Assembly: GCA_040954595.2 (NCBI GenBank)
Contig: CM082580.2
Location: 3,596,001 to 3,660,000 of the forward strand
Direction: 5' to 3'
DNA from: Balanoglossus misakiensis
Lineage: Eukaryota; Hemichordata
Length of the DNA stretch: 64,000 nucleotides
The position numbers were made by a program, and so were the translations under genes. The notes under the pieces were generated by a model, which ran no database searches, was not told the origin of the DNA, and saw only the letters and a list, made by a program, of their open reading frames with translations. This document shows positions 11,956 through 23,900 of the stretch, piece by piece. Every line of letters starts with the position of its first letter. Position 1 is the stretch's first letter.

Positions 11956-12032
11956 GACCACCCTGAAACAATGCATGCGCACATGATGGGTATTTCGATC
12001 GGAACATTGCGAAAGATGACCTGCAAATCAAA

Positions 12033-13450
12033 ACCACCAAATTGTTACCCTCAACCTTCGGACGTTTACCTCGTCGGGACTTCTTTGGGGGGAATCAGCC
12101 ACGTCCGAAGGCTGAGAGTGTAAAATCTCTCCATCTCCACCCAACATCTTCACAGACTAGAGGTACCCGGCAAATCGTAAACCTTTCGTAGACAAAGACT
12201 TACAACATGTTTTCCTAGTAAGACAAAATTCGGGTTTATTACTGGTCACACCTTAGAATTACTCGACTCGATCCATGCTCGTTGACGCCCGTCACGGAGC
12301 TAAATCTGGTAATGATGTGATCCCAATATCTCACCACACCTTATTAACATATTAGTCAAATATTAAGTCATAAAAGTAACACGTCATCTTAATATTTCTT
12401 AACTTGAATAGAGCGCGTGATATCTCTGTGATATCTAGTTCTGACGTGTATCAATAACACAATGTTGATTACTCTGGGTCAAGTACCTACATGACCTATG
12501 TCAATACTGGACAAGTGATAGACTCTCTCAAAGAGTTCGCTGCAAGGTTCTTCACTGACGCGCCCTCAACCGTTTAGCAAAGGAGAAGCATCATATGTCG
12601 TGTAGCGATCAGCTCGCAGGCCCTGCTTCGCTCGGCCTGCGAGGGCGCACATTCAACCAGATACATGTAATAAGTTCAAGGTCCTGGTTGGAGGTACACG
12701 CACTGGGTAAAATTCGTATCGTTACTTTCAGACAGTCTCATAAAACATAGTTTTACTTTTACAAATTGTTTTATAATGAAATAGTCCACACTGTATATTC
12801 CATTCTTTCCGTTTTAACTAGAAATCACCATATACACATATGGGGTTTTGATGACAGCATAGAAAAACTTTTGTTTTTATTACCCGTTATAACGACCATC
12901 GGTTGTGCGGGGCTTCAGATAAACCTATCTGAGTAAATTTTCCTAAATCCGTATTTTACACATCGAACACAAATCTGCTGATGATGCAGGAAAACGTTTA
13001 TAGACACAGCTTTCCAGTGATATATAGGTCCCCGGTAAAAGATTTTATTTCGACCGAATTCCGACTGAAATAAGTTGCCACTATCGCTATCGCGCAACCT
13101 TACATTGTTTACATATTGGATCATGTATTAGGTTCAATCAGTCAGTGCAACACATGTTTTCTCCGACCGCGACCGACTGTCATTCAAATCAAATTATTCC
13201 TCATTCACGATCCCCCTTAAATGACTTTCGCCAGTGTAGTTAGTGTTATGCTGTTTGTATAATACTGTGACGTCCCCGGCCTCTTTTGGAAGCAACGACC
13301 CTGTTACAAAATAACTCGGTGTAAAGTTGCCAGCCGCGGCTTGTGTAATATTAAACAACCTTTGACCCCGGGAAATCACTCACCTGTATCTTGACAGTGC
13401 GCTCTGTAAACAGCTCTAGGGGGTGGTGAAGGCAAATGGTGGGTGGAAAT
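12033..13450. other. Intergenic region upstream of LDLa receptor gene
   Basis: No recognisable gene. Contains a GC-rich hairpin, CTCGCAGGCC at 12613-12622 with GGCCTGCGAG at 12634-12643. The promoter of the gene starting at 13451 should lie in the right-hand part; I see no TATA box close to the ATG. Confidence 0.55.
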
Positions 13451-16400
13451 ATGGACGCAACGTTTTATACTTTCACATTTCTGTTGATTGGTAAGTACGC
13501 GAACTATCTAACAAGGTATCCATGGCGAGGCGACGCCTCTTACACCACAAAATCGAGTTTCATGGGGACACAACGATAATTAGTCCAGTCTCTGGGCTTG
13601 ACTAGAAATCACCATATTTCTAAAGCTAACATGATTAGAATTCGCCGCAAGCAAATCATGTTAGTTATTAAGGAGTCATCTTGAATGCAGTTCGATAATA
13701 ATCGGAATCCACTCTTTTGGTTGTAAAATAGCTACTGACACATTCTTGAAATAGGATCCTGGGCATTTTGTGGTGACCGATTTTTGACTGTATAGAGTGC
13801 AGAGACCGACAGAAGCAATATGGCCGCTGTGCACCTGTCACGGCTGACATATGGCTCTGCGTTCGCAAAAGTTGTACAATTAGAAAATCTGAAATCTCTC
13901 TGCTGTCTTTCCCGCCAAAATGGCGGCGCAGTGTGTTATCCGACCGGTGGTTTTACTGCTTTAGGCGCACGAGGAGAGCAAAACAAACTTTTCCCATTTT
14001 GGGCTAAATAAGAAACAGCAGCGATAAGTACCAAAATGAATAACAGATATCGCGAATTCTGGAAAATTTCATAAATTTATGATCGACACTATGTAATGAT
14101 TAAACTATTCAACACTTATTGAGGTGAATATTTTTGTCGAGATGTCACCCACTGCTTCGTCATCTCAGATTTTAAGCGACTAAACCGATTAAAATTAAAC
14201 CAGTTAATCATTTATGAAATCGGTGTCCCCTCGTAACCTCACCACGTCGCCATATTGAAAACATGACAGAAGGACTGAATACGCCTTGATAATATAAACC
14301 GTATAGTTTCAATATAATTGGCTATGGTGCAAGTGTATGGCGCAGATTTCTTTTTACTCAGGTGGAATCCAGTCGCCAACATCATGTGAGCATGTGACCT
14401 TGGTGAAACACCCGACACAATGGCAGTTAAATATAGATTTTTTATCTGAAATGTAAAATCAAACAAAGTAGGAAACCAGGTCACGTCATGAAAAGTGGGC
14501 CAAATTGAATAGTTCAAACGGAATAAGATAGAAAACCAGAGTTGATTTTTTGCTTATCAGGTTGGGAGGACGGTGACGTACGTACGCATTTATACTTAAG
14601 CTTAACCCAAAATTACATCTACAATCAAACGCGACCATGTTCTACTTATTAACATTGATTGTATTCCGTGGGTTACATCAATAAATACGGACGTAATTAA
14701 TGATTTGTCATTGATATGTTTCTGTGGTGATCCGCAATTAGAACAATTAGAGAGGGCACCAAATCTCAATTAACATTTGTCTAAAGTTAAAATTGTCTAA
14801 ATTGTCTCTTCCCTACAGCAGTGTGTGTCGGCAGCACAAATCTCTCTGCTTCTAACACCAGTCTTGACTCGACCATAATTCCAACTTTGGAACCGCGGTC
14901 AAATTTGACAACGCAACGCATCAGCACATCCCGAACACCGACGCTTTCACTGGTGACGTCCGAAGACAATTCGACAGCTGGTAACGAAACAGACTTGAAC
15001 ACCACCGAAGCGACAACCACAGCATATACCACTGAAGTCACCACTGCACTGAACACCTCGTCTACGACACATACAAAGTCCCAACCTGCTACTACCCTTG
15101 CTGCAGTATCCACGTCCATCTCAACGACAATCGGCGATGACAATTGTACAAACACCACTTGTCCCGCGGGAGAATTTGACTGCCCTTTAACTTGCCTGTG
15201 CATCTCGGAGGACAGAATCTGTGATGGAGTCGAAGACTGTCTGGACGGTTCAGACGAATTCAAGTGTAAGTATCTGTGAAGTTCAACTATGAAATGTATT
15301 CATTAGACTGTGATCAGTAGCCATATGCCTTGATGATGAATACAAAACTATGAATTACACATTATATTGTTATGACTCCGGGAGTTAGTCGCTTCCAGTA
15401 GATAATTAAATTACACTATCTTGAGTTTAACATTGTAAAAATATGTAAACGACTCCGTAGAGTTGAATAATCACATTATGTACTTTTTCACTCTAAGTTT
15501 CTTGTTAGCCACTTTAACAATTTGGTGAAAATGTGAATGTCACGAGATAATACGGATCCTATTTTGCCAGAAATAATGAGACACATTTCAAAATGGACGT
15601 AGAGTTGCCTTCAATATTGATGAACGCATGCGATGATGTATTGGAGGTGGTTTTAGGTACAGGTAATATTCAAAACGTATCTCTAAATTCCTTACATTTC
15701 GTTATTAAGGTAATATTTCCAGTACAATTATAGCACCCTCAACGATACCATACTGCAACAATGCAACCGAATACTTCTGTGAGGAAGATGGTTTTTGTAT
15801 CAACATAACACAAGTGGATAATGGCGTCATCGACTGTCCAGCGGACTGCGCCGATGAAATGAACTACACCAATAATTGTCGTGAGTATAAACAGACATTT
15901 TGCGTCTTAAAAGTCAAGGTTTCCTCGCCCTACCACAGACAACTAAAGGGATACCTGTGTCACATCAGTTTCAATCAACCCATTCTTGGCTGTAGGCCGA
16001 TCTAGTAGTCATTCTATTCTCTCCGTATCACTTTCAAATTCTATTGGCAACAGATCCGATATCTGCCAATTGCTCCCGACAATTGGTGCTACCGATTACC
16101 AACGTCCAAATATTGCGGCATTTTATATAAATTATAACCCAGTTGTCATTGGCGCGTTTGGTCGGCGCCATGTTAGTGATTAAACCACAGTGATATATAA
16201 ACTGTGATTATGTGTCTGCTGTTCTCTGTTCTAATCATCTTCGCCCGCCAAGGTCTTGCTCTCCGAAGAGACTGTGGTCTAGCCAATTGACCCGTGCGAA
16301 CGATGACATTTAGGATCAGGGCTTGTCTACTCAGTAATCGAAACCTCATATGCTCCTCCAACGGGATGGGGGCACAACTGAACTCTTTTCCCATTATGAT

Positions 16401-19216
16401 GTACAACAGTTATCAAAGAAATCACCAATCCCAAACACGTCTCCTACATTTTATTTACTCCCTATATAAAAGCTCAAGATTCTTATATTTTGTATAAAAA
16501 ACGAGGTTGAAATGCCATATTTGGGGACAGTCATTTGTATTGACCCGCGGGGTGTCAAACCAAATATACTCTACTCAAATGCGCTTCACCGTTAGGAGTC
16601 ACGTCACCACGGGGATAAGATGAAGCTACTTCCATAGAGTCAACACACACTCATTGTCTCACTTTTTCAAAGTTTGTCAACTCATGGAATTCAACATCAC
16701 GGCCAAAAGTCAGTGTTAATCATATTAGGTCATAGTGTCGATTTTTCAAGATAGTGATGTCCCAGTTCTTGTGTTTAAAAATGGACGCACAAGTTGCGAT
16801 TTTCAGAAGATGCCGTACCCTGAAATTCGTCACGTGACAAAAATATGACTGATGCCATTACATTATATTTCGTGTCGTATCTTATGAAAAATCCTAACAC
16901 GAGTACAATTCATACTAGATAGGGTATATGTAATTTTTACACTTTTATTATTTTTAAATCTCTCATGTATTAACAGTCGTCTGTTGTTTTAATTTTAGCA
17001 CGGGGAACAGAAGAGACACCCCAGGACAGTAATGATAGTAAGAATACAAATATAAATTTATCCACATGAGAATATGGCTGTCATTGAATGTACAGTCCCG
17101 CCTGTGCAAAGTCCATCTCTTGCATGATACACGTATCACATATACTAGTCGTGTTTGCGTATATGCACGCGTGGTGTTTTGTGTACAGGCTTATCAATAT
17201 ATATGAATGTGTGTGTATGGTGTGTATGTGTGAGTACGTGTACGTCTGTGTTTTCATCTTAACATCCCAATAATGAAATTATGTGATGTGATGATTTACA
17301 TTGCAGGTACCAGGATCATTGTCGCTTCTTTCGCCGTGGCCGTGTTACTAATCGTAATTGCTGTCTCCGCCTCCTTAGTATTCAGCAAGAAACGCAGTGG
17401 TGAAGTCAGTAGGTAAGTGACGAACAATATTTAATCCATGACGTCATTACGACGTGCATGCTGTGGTGCGGTTATCTGTGACGTGTCAATGCGTGTTTGA
17501 CTACACTGGCATTTTTAGAACTCGATGCATCGTTGGGTAAAACTGAACCATAATATCCACAGGAACCAGCCACCCAGAAATGCGAGGAAAGTCACTATAA
17601 AGTGCTGAACATTTGCTCTATTGAATATACAGACACAAAGTTATTACCAACTTTTGACATTGTTACATACATGTAACCAATCACCGACGCACATTGAAAT
17701 CACCAGAAGCTTAAGAATTCAAAGATTTCTACATTACTAGTAATATCGTTAAATTCTTAAAAAAAACATAACACATGGAAGTGTTGATATAAAATTGTCA
17801 TAAATGACACCAAAAAGAATGATTACTTCAACATTTGTATTTTGCTAATATCGCCGAAATCAGGTTATGAAAATTCTGTAGGTTGTCTGAACATACCTTA
17901 ATATAAAATTCTCCGTCTTATTATTTTCTTTCCATTATTGTCATATTTTCAAAGCAAGAAAAAACATAATCAAGGCACGTATCGTGGAATGTAAGGTTCA
18001 TTTTTCACAGCGGCTATCACACGACAAACCAGATTTCAAATTGAAGTCACTTCTGAATTGGAGAGTACGTTGTCACATGTTGTCAGTTATCACGTGATCA
18101 ATGTTCATCTAATAAATGCGATCCTCTTCGTTTTATCATTTACAGTCGTTTCCGGCGGCTTATTGAAGACGACGCGGCAACACAAAATACAGAAAGTCCA
18201 TTATATGCAAATGACCCATTCCCGGCAGAGGTGTGTATTGTGTTTCCGTCCATCATGTCAAAGTTCATAGAAATTTCTCAACAACAGAATAATTATAAGT
18301 ACTTCGCTGCAAGGCTTCTGATATGTAAATAAATCTTATCGTCTGGTCGGCAAACCACTCTCCATGACTACTCGCGTCAGCTATAAACTGTCCATTTTTT
18401 TCTAAAATGGCGCGTGGAATTGACAAATTTTGCCGTTTGACTAGCTAGGAATAAGTGAAGTTTGCTAGAAGTGCAACCTACCCATCCTATATAAACTTGA
18501 AAAGAATATTATTGATTGGATTAAACACGATTTGTATCATCAAGCGGTTATGTGTATATTTACCCTTTCTCGAAATTTTTAAGCTTGTGGTTGAAAATAA
18601 ACTTTCCAGTCCGATTTTCACACGAATATATCCGGAGGGGAAAATCAGAGATAGTCGGCGCTGTCAGAACAGTTAACTGATTCTCAATGTCACGTGATTT
18701 TTCAGCTCTCCATACAATCCGGTGATCTTCCCAGGGTCACGATACTCGATGACGACGACGACTTTGAGGGGCGCGTAAAGTGGCAGGTAGGATCAATGTC
18801 TCAAAACGTAAGAAAAAAACGAAGTCAGTAGGAGTGATAGCCAGTGAACGTTTACAGTCTTGGTCAACTTTTGAAGCTGGGAAAATCCATTCGTTTATAA
18901 AAACGATATTTGAATTTGGCGAAAATTATCACGTAATATGAGAAGTCAGAATGCCGCACTAAGCTAGTTTATAGTGTCAGTGTATTTCACACTTTGTCGT
19001 TCGTGTTTACCGTTTTTGAAGAAATACTAGTTGAATGTAAACTTGGGAATGAAAACACCACGTTAAAGCTATCGTTTGTTAAATTTTTAAGTGAGTGAAA
19101 CTTATTAACTGTCATTTATAACATTCTAACTAAAGAAATCTGTGTTTTCATTTGTTCAGAGAGGTCTCGAAGACTCTGGTGGAGGGAATTCACGGAAAAC
19201 TGAATCAGACGCGTGA
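13451..19216 (+). CDS. Mucin-stalk LDLa-domain single-pass receptor
   Basis: Eight exons join in frame: 13451-13490, 14819-15265, 15710-15880, 16999-17037, 17307-17412, 18146-18230, 18706-18786, 19160-19216 (341 residues). The start is chosen because MDATFYTFTFLLIAVCVGS is a good signal peptide, completed across the first intron. Next is a Thr/Ser-rich, sequon-rich stalk of about 100 residues. A canonical LDLa module follows (CDGVEDCLDGSDEFKC, Ca2+ cage), then a second LDLa-like module whose acidic end is DCPADCADE instead of DGSDE. The membrane helix is IIVASFAVAVLLIVIAVSAS, followed by SKKR. The tail has ESPLYAND and an Asp run. The acceptor at 15710 is preferred over 15734 because it restores the sixth LDLa Cys. 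Role inferred: cell-surface binding or endocytic receptor. Confidence 0.88.
13491..14818 (+). other. First intron of the LDLa receptor gene
   Basis: Contains a 63-codon frame at 13820-14011 that starts in good context (MAAVHLSRLTYGS) and a second in-frame-independent ATG in CCAAAATGGCGG near 13917. No splice site or recognised domain supports either as a gene; they may mark another transcription start. The rest shows nothing. Confidence 0.35.
17563..17608 (+). other. Possible alternative terminal exon of LDLa receptor
   Basis: A CCACAG acceptor is followed by a phase-2-compatible 15-codon segment ending in TGA. Spliced to the membrane exon (ends 17412) it would give a short basic tail (RNQPPRNARKVTIKC) in place of the acidic one. 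The pyrimidine tract is weak, so this is only a candidate. Confidence 0.25.
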
Positions 19217-19613
19217 AGTGGTCACGTGAACCACCTTGTACGTATTACTCCAAAGTCGCTGCCAGCGCAGCAAAAGAAGAGACAAAACATGGGCAGTAAA
19301 TTCCGCGCCTACATTTTTATGACATCATGAACAGTATTTTGTGGAAACCTGGCTGGACCAGCTCCCTACGAACACATTCCCTTGCAGAGTAACATTTGGT
19401 CTGTGTGTGTATAACTTGTAGTCACATCTTGACTCTGACTTCGTTTAGTCGTGTAAATAACACAGCTGTGCATTGACACGAGTGTTTTTAATTTCTAGCT
19501 TCACATATTTTTTGACTTGCTTATGAAGATTACTCTTGGATCTTTAACGTTCTCGATTCTTTCCAAACTGATTATGGGGTGACCGCAGCAATGACTTCAT
19601 ATCCCCAGTATGC

Positions 19614-19619
19614 AATAAA
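19614..19619 (+). terminator. AATAAA poly(A) signal
   Basis: First canonical AATAAA after the stop at 19216, implying a 3' UTR of about 400 nt for the LDLa receptor gene. Confidence 0.55.
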
Positions 19620-20004
19620 AATGGACCGGTGCAATTATTATTATGTTTGGTTGTCTGCTTACAACAGTTACTGCTTACCGTTCATTGGTACTGTTCCACG
19701 CCCCGTCGTCTGCGTGTATTTTATCTCATGTTATGTAAGAAAAAACGTCGATCGCCGTAGCTATTAGATTGGAACTATGTTTCATATCAGAGTCTAATCC
19801 ACACGATATTTACGCAAATGATTTTATGTGCATTCTATCACGTGATTTAGAAGCTCACACCGGGCGTTATTTATGTACAATCTCGACGATAGGATCACGG
19901 GAAACTCGATCTCCAATAATGATGGTGACGATGATGATGATGATAACGATTATATATTAAAACAAATAAAAATAAAAATATAATATGTTTTAATTTGTTG
20001 TTGT

Positions 20005-20040
<36 letters not shown>

Positions 20041-20947
20041 CGATGACGATGACGATGATGATGATGATGATGACGATGACGATGATGATGTTTTTGTTGA
20101 TAATGTTGTTAGTCATTTTAGTATGTTGCTAGGAGAGAGAGAGCGAGAGAGAGAGAGAAAGAGAGTAATATATAATATATGCAAGTGCTCAAACGTGCTG
20201 TAAAATGTTGACAAAAACAGGAACTTGATTATAGCGACTCCATAAAACACGTTTATTACAAGGAAAATGATGTTAAAACCTTTAATTCATACTACAACAA
20301 TAGAGAGAATATTGTCATGTGAAATTAATTTTAATCGTATGACCAGAAAAGTTTTCATTGAAAATAAGTTTAAGTTTAACAGGAGAATATATTTGATATG
20401 CCATTCTCACGATTATCTATTCCTCCACGATTCGGTCGAATATTTGCTGTTACATAAATATCCCTAAAAATATCGGCACAAGATGTGCATAAATATACAT
20501 TGTGCTCTCCAGCTTGTAAGAGATAAATGTTAGAAATACGCCCTTGCAGCAAACGTCTTGCTAAAGTGTAAAATGCGAAAAGGGTTTTAAAACGTGTTTT
20601 TTTCAGGTCCTGCCTGTTAAATTAAACATAACTTGGTGACTTAAAATAAAAGGTCGACGCTTTTATACATACGTTTTTACAGGAAAAATCGTTAAAAATA
20701 CACAAACAAAATATGTTTCATTATAAGATAGGAGTCGCCATGCAAAAATCAATTATCTAGAATGTATTTTAATCTCAATGACCAAAAAACGTTGCTTATT
20801 TCTATAGTAAATTTTATCGACGGTTTCCGTGAAGAAAACAGTCCAGTATTTTTAAGTTTTGAAAGTGAATGATCCACGAGTAGATAACCTTGATATAACG
20901 TATCACACAATTATAATAAGGAGATTGCCAACTCAATTAACGCATGT
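19620..20947. repeat. Intergenic gap between converging genes, with microsatellites
   Basis: GATGAT/GACGAT tracts at about 19921-19943 and 20005-20090, and a GA-rich tract at about 20132-20165, lie between two genes that converge. The remainder is AT-rich and must include the 3' UTR of the GDF8/11 gene. TTTATT at 20252 is an AATAAA on the minus strand. Confidence 0.8.
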
Positions 20948-23900
20948 CTATGAACAGCCACATCGCTGCACCACCATGTTAGGGATGTCGCCGTGAATGA
21001 TGGTGCTGTCGTCATCGAAGTAGAGAAGCGACAATCGCGACATCTCGGTCGGGCTGCAGCAACGGTCTATTCCCAGTCGACTCATGAAGTTGGCGTGACT
21101 GTGGTGACTCGTCAACAGGCCTTCGCACTCGCCGGTGCAGTAGTAGGCCTGGTACTGCTTGGGCCTGATGACAAAATCAATGCCGAGCTCTCTGAAGTTC
21201 ACGGTCAGGGGATGACGACAGCATCCCCGAAAAGACCCGATATTGGCCGGACAGTCGATCGAAACGGAACGCCGTTTTCTTGAGTGGCTGTGAGTTCGGA
21301 TTTCCAGAAACGGTTTCTGCAATTAAATGAATAATTATACAATTATCAGAATTGAAATAATCATACGTATTGAGGTTGGATTGTATTAACATCGATTTTC
21401 CCATCAAGCCGAAAAAACTGTGCATGCCCAAGCATCCTGGGAACCTTAACTTTCGTCTTGAGAAGCATTAGACGGTCGATATTTGCCGTTTCACCACCGA
21501 AATAAATCATAAAATACCACGAAAGATAGAGATCAGACTGTCGACCCGCCATATCCATGGTCTATGTCGATATAAAGTATCGATTCAAAGGCCAAAAGTG
21601 TAAACCGGTACCTTAGAATGAGTCTCGTACAAGCGGGGAGTCAATATTGAATGTCCGGCGTGATCAACGGCTTCAACCTCGATGCCCCAGTTGGTCCACA
21701 TGGCCTCAAACCAGTCCTGCACCACTGACGTCAAGTTGAAACTCTGCCATCCGCCAGAGTTCGCGATGACGTCAATCTTACGAGACTCGATCAGCACCCT
21801 CTTCTCTTTATTTCGGTCACGTGACTGCAAACGGAAGACTTTGACAGTGGTGGTTGTGTCCTGTAATACGACTCTTGGCTTGACGTACACCCAGAGGCGA
21901 GCTGCTGTTATGTCGTTTTCAAGCACGTTCTGGGAGAACTTGAAGAAAAAGCTTTCCGCGGTATGTGAGCTGTGAGGCTTTGAACTGTAAGGCACTGAAA
22001 GAAAGCATAATTATGACATTGTCAATGTTTTCAAGATCGAAATTATCATTTGGAGTGACAGGTATTTGCCCGCGAAAGAAAAATGTCTTTACGCGTTTGA
22101 ATGTGAAAGTACGGAGGGACGGGATTCAGATATCCGCTGTGACGTCAGATTTTATGGCACTATTCGCTAGCAATATTTTCTTCGCATACTCAGCACGGTT
22201 CTGAAGATTTGAAGATTTTTATGGGATCACGTAATCAAGTTAATCTTTGTACTGGATGGTCTTGATTCAGAAAGATTGTCATTAGTAACCTTGGCAACCA
22301 TGGTTAAGGCTTTTGGCTAAAAGCTTTCTTTGAGTGGGAAACCGGAAAGGAAATAGGTACCAGTCGAAACTTTCCTAGAGAGGTCAAATGTAAACAGGTA
22401 CAAAGTGTTCACAACAACCGTGGCTTCAGTGCAACAGAGCGTAAGACACCTTACCACACCCACCCCACCCCACCCAACCCCACCCCACCCCACCCCACCA
22501 CATCACATCACACCACACCACAAAGCACCACACCCAAACCAAACCGGGCGGCATAACACAACACAACATAGTGCAACAAAACACAACAAATATTATACAA
22601 TACAAGTAGTCAAACTATTAATTTAAAATACCTAATTCTACATACTTATTCCACGACAACGTACAATACCTTTATCGTACAGTAAGATTATTTTAGAACG
22701 TTTCACCAATTTGCTTTCCTGTCCTGTTAAATTTGGTGGTGCACCTCAGTGATTAAAACAACAAAACGATAATCATTCGTGTCTATATCATCTTTAAAAG
22801 ACTATCGTTTCAAATCATTTTAGCTGACGATATAATCCAGTTACATGTAGATTTATGGATATTAATAGGTCTTTTAGAGAACAAATGTTTGGTGGTAATG
22901 AACTGAGTCCGCGTGCCTGGCCTAATCTGGAGATTTGCGGTTTGACGAGAGTTGAGGCCAAGAACCCTGGAATCGCAGCGATGCAGACTGCATCGGAATT
23001 TTGATTGACAGGTTGAGTAAAGAGCCATGTAGTGATAGGCTGGCGACCCCCGCTACAATCATTGTGGGCAAATAGACTCCCTTCGTGGTTTGGGAATGCA
23101 GAACCCCGACGGGCAAAGGATCGCGCCCCGTCACCCTTCCGTGGATAATCACCGTTTTCACTCCATCTGTTGCCAGACAGACTTGGTGTAACTCCGATGA
23201 CATATGACAAACAGTTGCTAACTCAAGCCATCTGATTCAGGTTATTACACCAATTCGGCCTCGGACATCGACCTCGAGCGCTACCCAGCTCACGTGACGA
23301 GAAGAAGTGACGAAATTTGTGGTAGATGTGAAACGTCAAATTGCACATTTTATATCGCAAATGTACTATGATGCTTTCAGACAGGGCTTCCTGTCACAGA
23401 ATTCATTGTTACCCGAGAATTTTTCCGAGAACGTCTTCTTGGATTGGGAACCTAGCTAAATTTGATAAAATGTTTTAATTTAAAAGTATCCAGGTTTACT
23501 TTTTTCATGACTCTTGAAAACAAATAATAATATTTGCTATTAATGACCTCCGGCCCGTATTGCAAACAAAAAACATAAATGTAAGTAGGTCATAATTGTC
23601 CTGAGAAATCAAACTGAACAACGTCTATGTTTGTGACCTTATACATCGTATCTTGAGTTCAGTCTATCTACTTAATAAAGAATGCACTTAAAATAGGCAG
23701 ACTACAGGAAATGCCCTGACAGGGTACGATCACCTCCTGGGGTATGTGAAATGAGTTTGATTTCAGGGCCGAATTTCACACGTTTTATATACAATTTCAT
23801 TAATCTCATACAATTAATTCTAAATGTGCACATTTCTTTTAAGAAATTTTGCAAAAAAGTAATTATTTTAAATCCATTATAGAAAAATGTAGCTGACATG

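Larger units (their letters stand above)
6956..12032. mobile_element. Degraded Ty3/Gypsy-like retroelement with rearranged envelope-like part
   Basis: Integrase remnants (6956-7860), about 1.1 kb of eroded sequence, two in-register membrane-protein frames (9018-10442), then an inverted duplicate of that last part (10688-12032). The order integrase then membrane protein is that of envelope-bearing Ty3/Gypsy elements. I could not identify flanking LTRs, gag, protease or reverse transcriptase, so the copy is incomplete and the outer limits are approximate. Confidence 0.75.
9075..12032. repeat. 1.25-1.35 kb inverted duplication (arms 9075-10322 and 10688-12032)
   Basis: The right arm is the reverse complement of the left over the envelope-like sequence. 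Differences are point changes, a roughly 34-nt deletion near 11186 (right arm), a roughly 24-nt insertion near 11025 (right arm) and a 100-bp hairpin insertion at 11856-11955. The inner ends meet a purine run, TCTAGGAGGGGG, at 10688. The spacer 10323-10687 holds the end of the frame at 9573-10442 and its AT-rich 3' flank. The left edge of homology fades near 9075. Confidence 0.92.

Noticed and set aside
14787-15263. 158-codon Val-rich minus-strand frame
   Set aside because: Mirror of the Thr-rich stalk exon of the LDLa receptor.
15734-15880. Acceptor at 15734 for the second LDLa exon of the gene at 13451
   Set aside because: It would change the sixth Cys of the first LDLa to Ser; the acceptor ending at 15709 keeps the Cys and the frame.
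19895-20116. Ile/Val-rich minus-strand frame
   Set aside because: Translation of the GAT/GAC microsatellite.
22815-23210. 131-codon minus-strand frame inside GDF8/11 intron 1
   Set aside because: No acceptor/donor pair that keeps the precursor in frame, and exons 1 and 2 already join to give the family's block order.
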